Below are positions 60,409 through 64,000 of a DNA stretch of 64,000 nt, piece by piece. The stretch is from Thiomicrospira microaerophila (GTDB lineage Bacteria > Pseudomonadota > Gammaproteobacteria > Thiomicrospirales > Thiomicrospiraceae): the NCBI RefSeq assembly GCF_000934765.1, contig NZ_JYNN01000004.1:62001-126000 (forward strand). Direction: 5' to 3'. Numbering within the stretch: position 1 is the stretch's first letter; the number at the start of each line of letters is the position of its first letter. A program made the position numbers and the translations under genes. The notes beneath the pieces are model-generated. The model was not told where the DNA came from. It saw only the letters and a list, made by a program, of their open reading frames with translations, and did no database searches.

Positions 60409-63400
60409 ATGAATTTACGTACAAAAAAAACAATATTGGCCGTTTCGATTGCAAGTATTTTATCTGGTTGTTTAGGTGGGGGATCTGATGGTGGTGCAAC
60501 TGCGCCTTCCACTCCTGAACCTACTGAAGCCCCGACATCCGCCCCGACCGAAGCCCCGACCGAAGCCCCGACTGAAGCCCCGACTGAAGCCCCGACTGAA
60601 GCCCCGACTGAAGCCCCGACTGAAGCCCCTGTACCCCCTTCTAATGTGAAAAGGACAGTAAACTTGCAAATGTCCGGTGCGGTAGTGGATGGTTACATTG
60701 AAGACGCCTTGGTATGCTTGGACTTAAATAAAAATGATGTGTGTGATGAAAGTGAGCCTAGCACAAGAACGGATGATAAGGGAAAGTACAGCTTTGAATA
60801 CGCGTTGCCTGAAAATCAAACGCTTGTACAATTGTTTACCCAGTCACGTATTCTGGTTATCGGTGGGGTGGATACTGATACGAATTTAGCTTTTAACACA
60901 CGTTTGCGTGCGCCATTGAACCTTGGGAAAGCAATATCAAGCACCATTCAGACTGAAAATATTATTACAGATACACGCCATTTAACAGCTAACGTTACAT
61001 CGCTTAGCACGCTTGTCGCACGTACAGTAGATACGGGTAAAACACTTGAACAAGCGCAGAATATTATTAAAGCGGCACTAGGTCTTGAGGATGTGTCTCA
61101 GTTGGATAAGGATCCTATTGAGGAGTTAGTTGACGCAGTCACATCAGGGGATGCTACTAGAACAACACAAGCTCGAAAAGCACTCGCCGTTACGGTAGCG
61201 GTAAACAGAGCAATAGAAACGATGGTGGCCGTAGCAAAGCAAGAAGATAAGGATACACGCTCGGAAGATGTTGCAGATGGCGTTTTAGACGCGATTGTTC
61301 AGGTTGCGATTGCACCACCTACTAACGTTGAAGTTAAATCTGTTGAAACGTTGGTAAGGGAGATTCCAAATGTACCTGCTGCAAAGCTAGCTGTTCAAGC
61401 TAAGGTAGCAGATCAGGCCAAAATTCAAATATCTAATGCAACACAGGTCGCAGCGATTACGGCTTTACAAACGCAAACCATTTATCAAAAAGAAACTGTA
61501 ATTGATATTCGCTCTATCCAAGCATCGGCGCTTCAGTCAACTAATGTGGTTAATGTTATCAAGCAACAGGTTGAAGCTAAGGTTGTCGATTTGTCGAGCG
61601 AAGATGGTGTTAAGGTAGATGAGTTAACTACAGTAGGGAGCGAGGCGACTAAGGCAGCAGACTCCGTTGAACAACAACTTATTGTTGATTATTTAGTCAA
61701 TTCAGGTTTTATTATCAACGAAGGTGGAGAAGAGGCGGTTAAAGGTATTGATGCTAATAAAGTCCAAACATTAAAAAGCTTTAGTGTTGCGGATATTTTG
61801 ACATTGTTTAAATCAGTTGAGTCGCCATCCAGTGATCTAACGAGTTTGATAGATAAGCTTCAAGCTACATTAGATGTGGTTAGTTATATTGAGGAAGCTT
61901 TAAGTATTGCATTAAATCCTGGCGAGCGAAAAGAAATTCGTCAACTGAACTGGGTTGGCTTACCTGAAACCTTTAGCTTGGAGGATGTGTATGACTTATT
62001 GGCTCCAGAAAGTAGCCTTAAACTTAAAGTTGATATTTATTGGGCGCAACAACAAGCATCAGCGGCCTTGATTAGCTTTATTGAGGATCAAGGTATTGAG
62101 TTGAATGACTCTGAAAAACAGGAAATACTGCATTTAGATCTTAGAAATGCAGTTTATTCCGTCTTAGATGATTTACTAGCGATTGATGGGTTACCCGAGA
62201 CTCTAGTGACTAAGATTCAAACTGAACTGGTGGAGTTGGCACGTTTAGAGAGCGCACAAGATGTGGTTGATTTTTTAGAGCTTAAAAACATTGTAATGAC
62301 TGAATCGGATAAAACTAGCATTACAGCTTTGGATTTTAGCACGATTGTGGAGATCAGCTTGGAGAGCTTATCCAGCTTTAATGGCCTTCCCGAAAACGTT
62401 GTTCTGCAAATAAACCAACAATTACACCCTGCGCCACTACCAGAAACTGAAACAATTACGGGTCAAGTTGTCGATGGCTACCTTTGGAATATGAGTTGTC
62501 AGCTAGAGGGGTATTTTGTTAAAAGCCTGACAGATATTAATGGTTTTTATGTGATTAGTGCACCTATTGCTTATACTTATGCGTTGGATGTGGTTTGTTC
62601 ATCAACCGACGACACCGTCGATACCGCACTCATTGATGAAGACACGCTAGAAGCATTAAGAGCTGACCCAACCCAATTTGCAGAACAGCGAGATACCTTA
62701 ATACAAACAGCAGCCTTTCAAGGACAGCTTTCAGCACCGGCGGGGATGCGTAACATTACTCCAGTAACTTCTTTAGTCGCGGCGCTTCGTGGTTCGGGTG
62801 CGGATTTGGCGGAAGCCGAGTCTGTCGCGCGTGAAATTTTGGGCATTCCTGCAGATGTGCCATTAGATACCGACCCCGTAAAACGTCCTGAGGTTATGTT
62901 CGCGGCGGTACAAGCGGTTCATCAAGTCGTTAACGTGATTACGCAAGCGGCTCGTTCAGATAACAACACACTCCCTGCTGCGCAAACCTACGCGACCGTA
63001 ATGCGTTCTTTAGCGACTGAAGTGCGCGCCGCGCGCGCCGCCGGTACCACCGTGAACTTAACCGATGCCAGCCAAACAGCGGCTTTAACGACTAACGTAG
63101 TGACGCGAGCAGCGACAGACGTTGCAGCTTTGATTGTTGATGAAACACAACGTGAAGCATTCACCACCACATTAAGTGCGCCCTCACGTACAGCGAGCAT
63201 TGCTACGGCGACAACAAGTGCGGTGACAAGTGCTGTTGCTACAGCGCAGGTAGTGCGTGAAGCTATTGAGCAAGCTGCTAGCTTAGGCACGGCATTGACG
63301 CCTGCACAAATTGCGGCGGCTGCTGCTGCTGCACAACGACAAACGGCAACAACTGTAGAAGAACAGCTAAATATAGTGGTGCCAAACAGACCTAACCCTG

Positions 63401-64000
63401 TAACACCGGAGCCAATACCGGAGCCAATACCGGAGCCAATACCGGAGCCAATACCGGAGCCAATACCGGAGCCAATACCGGAGCCAATACCGGAGCCATT
63501 GCCAGGAGAAGGTGGAGCTTGGGGGGCTACATTGGTGGATGGGCTATCATTGACTATTCCATCAGGGACGCATACATTGGCTGTTTATGTTTTCCATGAA
63601 GATCTCATTCAGCAATTTGCTGCGAATGTGTATTTTGTTGATGCGGCTCAATTAGTTGAGGATGCTTTAAGGCTGTCAGACTTAGATGTTACTAATACGC
63701 CTGATCGCGTTATTGGTAAAGGCGTGAACCTTTCTGGAGGTGCGGTAACGGATAGGTTAGGAGTTTATGTTCAATTTTACGCTGAAACGGTTCAGTCAAT
63801 AATAGGGGATTTAGCTAGTTTGCCCTGGTTTGATTATGGCACGCTATTAGGTGAGGCAGAAGGTGCTTACTCAAACCCGAATTTTCAAGATGGTAGAAGT
63901 TATAGCGTCAAACTTGAGGTTAAGAATGTTGATAATGTTGAATATTTAGTTGGTAAAATTGATGCTTTTGATGGGGTTAATAATAGTGTTTTATTAAACC
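60409..64000 (+). CDS. Very large surface or periplasmic lipoprotein, 5' part
   Basis: The frame stays open from 60409 to the window end (1197 codons or more). It begins MNLRTKKTILAVSIASILSG then Cys, a lipobox. A tract of APTE repeats (60541-60624) follows, then GAVVDGYIEDALVCLDLNKN and DVCDESEP, a carboxypeptidase-like regulatory fold often seen in large secreted lipoproteins. A second related unit starts ITGQVVDGYLWNMS near residue 684. Long helical stretches come between, and EPIP repeats (63409-63504) lead to another domain. No enzyme motif is seen. It could be a T2SS substrate or surface protein, but that is inference. Confidence 0.88.
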   Translation, partial: MNLRTKKTILAVSIASILSGCLGGGSDGGATAPSTPEPTEAPTSAPTEAPTEAPTEAPTEAPTEAPTEAPTEAPVPPSNVKRTVNLQMSGAVVDGYIEDALVCLDLNKNDVCDESEPSTRTDDKGKYSFEYALPENQTLVQLFTQSRILVIGGVDTDTNLAFNTRLRAPLNLGKAISSTIQTENIITDTRHLTANVTSLSTLVARTVDTGKTLEQAQNIIKAALGLEDVSQLDKDPIEELVDAVTSGDATRTTQARKALAVTVAVNRAIETMVAVAKQEDKDTRSEDVADGVLDAIVQVAIAPPTNVEVKSVETLVREIPNVPAAKLAVQAKVADQAKIQISNATQVAAITALQTQTIYQKETVIDIRSIQASALQSTNVVNVIKQQVEAKVVDLSSEDGVKVDELTTVGSEATKAADSVEQQLIVDYLVNSGFIINEGGEEAVKGIDANKVQTLKSFSVADILTLFKSVESPSSDLTSLIDKLQATLDVVSYIEEALSIALNPGERKEIRQLNWVGLPETFSLEDVYDLLAPESSLKLKVDIYWAQQQASAALISFIEDQGIELNDSEKQEILHLDLRNAVYSVLDDLLAIDGLPETLVTKIQTELVELARLESAQDVVDFLELKNIVMTESDKTSITALDFSTIVEISLESLSSFNGLPENVVLQINQQLHPAPLPETETITGQVVDGYLWNMSCQLEGYFVKSLTDINGFYVISAPIAYTYALDVVCSSTDDTVDTALIDEDTLEALRADPTQFAEQRDTLIQTAAFQGQLSAPAGMRNITPVTSLVAALRGSGADLAEAESVAREILGIPADVPLDTDPVKRPEVMFAAVQAVHQVVNVITQAARSDNNTLPAAQTYATVMRSLATEVRAARAAGTTVNLTDASQTAALTTNVVTRAATDVAALIVDETQREAFTTTLSAPSRTASIATATTSAVTSAVATAQVVREAIEQAASLGTALTPAQIAAAAAAAQRQTATTVEEQLNIVVPNRPNPVTPEPIPEPIPEPIPEPIPEPIPEPIPEPIPEPLPGEGGAWGATLVDGLSLTIPSGTHTLAVYVFHEDLIQQFAANVYFVDAAQLVEDALRLSDLDVTNTPDRVIGKGVNLSGGAVTDRLGVYVQFYAETVQSIIGDLASLPWFDYGTLLGEAEGAYSNPNFQDGRSYSVKLEVKNVDNVEYLVGKIDAFDGVNNSVLLN
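60541..60630 (+). repeat. Seven 12-bp repeats encoding APTE
   Basis: GCCCCGAC(C/T)GAA occurs seven times in tandem (60541-60624) plus a partial unit. It gives a Pro/Thr/Glu-rich stalk just after the lipidated Cys. The antisense frame through it is an artefact of the repeat. Confidence 0.95.
63409..63504 (+). repeat. Seven perfect 12-bp repeats encoding EPIP, plus one degenerate unit
   Basis: GAGCCAATACCG is repeated without a change seven times (63409-63492) and once with changes. The identity suggests recent expansion; copy number should vary between strains. It acts as a linker between domains. Confidence 0.95.

Noticed and set aside
60472-60669. Minus-strand ORF with Arg-Gly-Phe-Ser repeats
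   Set aside because: It is the antisense of the APTE repeat tract of the lipoprotein gene.
63409-63504. Regular 12-bp repeats as a possible CRISPR array
   Set aside because: The units are directly tandem with no spacers, and they lie in frame inside an open coding region. I saw no CRISPR array anywhere in the window.

Overview
The window looks like a chromosomal segment of a free-living, motile gammaproteobacterium. I infer this from the mix of ubiquinone genes (ubiE-ubiJ-ubiB), HslU, BolA, a PomAB-type stator, a complete type II secretion (T2SS) gene set and an RND efflux operon. Genus cannot be fixed from the sequence alone; a sulfur-oxidiser of the Thiomicrospira/Hydrogenovibrio type is a guess. 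Most of the window is ordinary core genome with short spacers and many 1-20 bp gene overlaps.

Layout: 1-3.9 kb rpmA-obgE-proB and an MFS carrier; 4.1-7.2 kb a UmuD-like peptidase without umuC, ilvA, and a decayed DUF4160/intact DUF2442 pair; 7.6-12.4 kb a YbbA/YbbP-type ABC exporter divergent from tesA, then an intact DUF4160-DUF2442 pair; 12.5-19 kb an RND tripartite pump with a divergent TetR regulator and a probable operator between them; 19.1-19.3 kb tRNA-Leu and tRNA-Val; 19.3-19.7 kb remnants of antitoxin-like genes; about 19.69-23.64 kb a block of T-poor sequence with no credible gene; 23.8-25.3 kb pomAB; 25.5-29.6 kb panD, a voltage-gated channel coupled to bolA, and a TonB receptor; 29.6-34.3 kb ubiB-ubiJ(short)-ubiE-DUF971-DUF2442-hslU; 34.7-40.2 kb ferredoxin, FAD oxidoreductase, dapF-DUF484, a diguanylate cyclase; 40.4-43.8 kb TIGR03643, a photolyase-type FAD domain, a separate antenna-like domain, DUF3429, and an exonuclease/GIY-YIG fusion; 44.2-55.7 kb gspCDEF and gspGHIJKLMN, split by a repeat element; 55.7-64 kb outer-membrane and periplasmic proteins and the 5' part of a very large lipoprotein running off the window.

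The most striking signal not explained by genes is a 14-bp perfect palindrome, AACCAGGCCTGGTT. It occurs exactly eight times and in about fourteen one- or few-mismatch versions. Five of the eight perfect copies sit directly downstream of stop codons, some shaped as terminators. The coding copies leave a recurring QAW or PGLV imprint in unrelated proteins. This resembles genome-wide iterated motifs (uptake sequences, HIP1), but I do not recognise it as a described one.

Other points of interest are the T-poor block, which begins at an Illumina-adapter-like string and may be an assembly artefact; a two-gene, order-reversed photolyase; three DUF2442 modules; a UbiJ reduced to its C-terminal half; and repeated start-region units at two gsp gene junctions. 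Several imperfect-palindrome repeats of roughly 90-160 bp are scattered in the spacers and share sub-modules.
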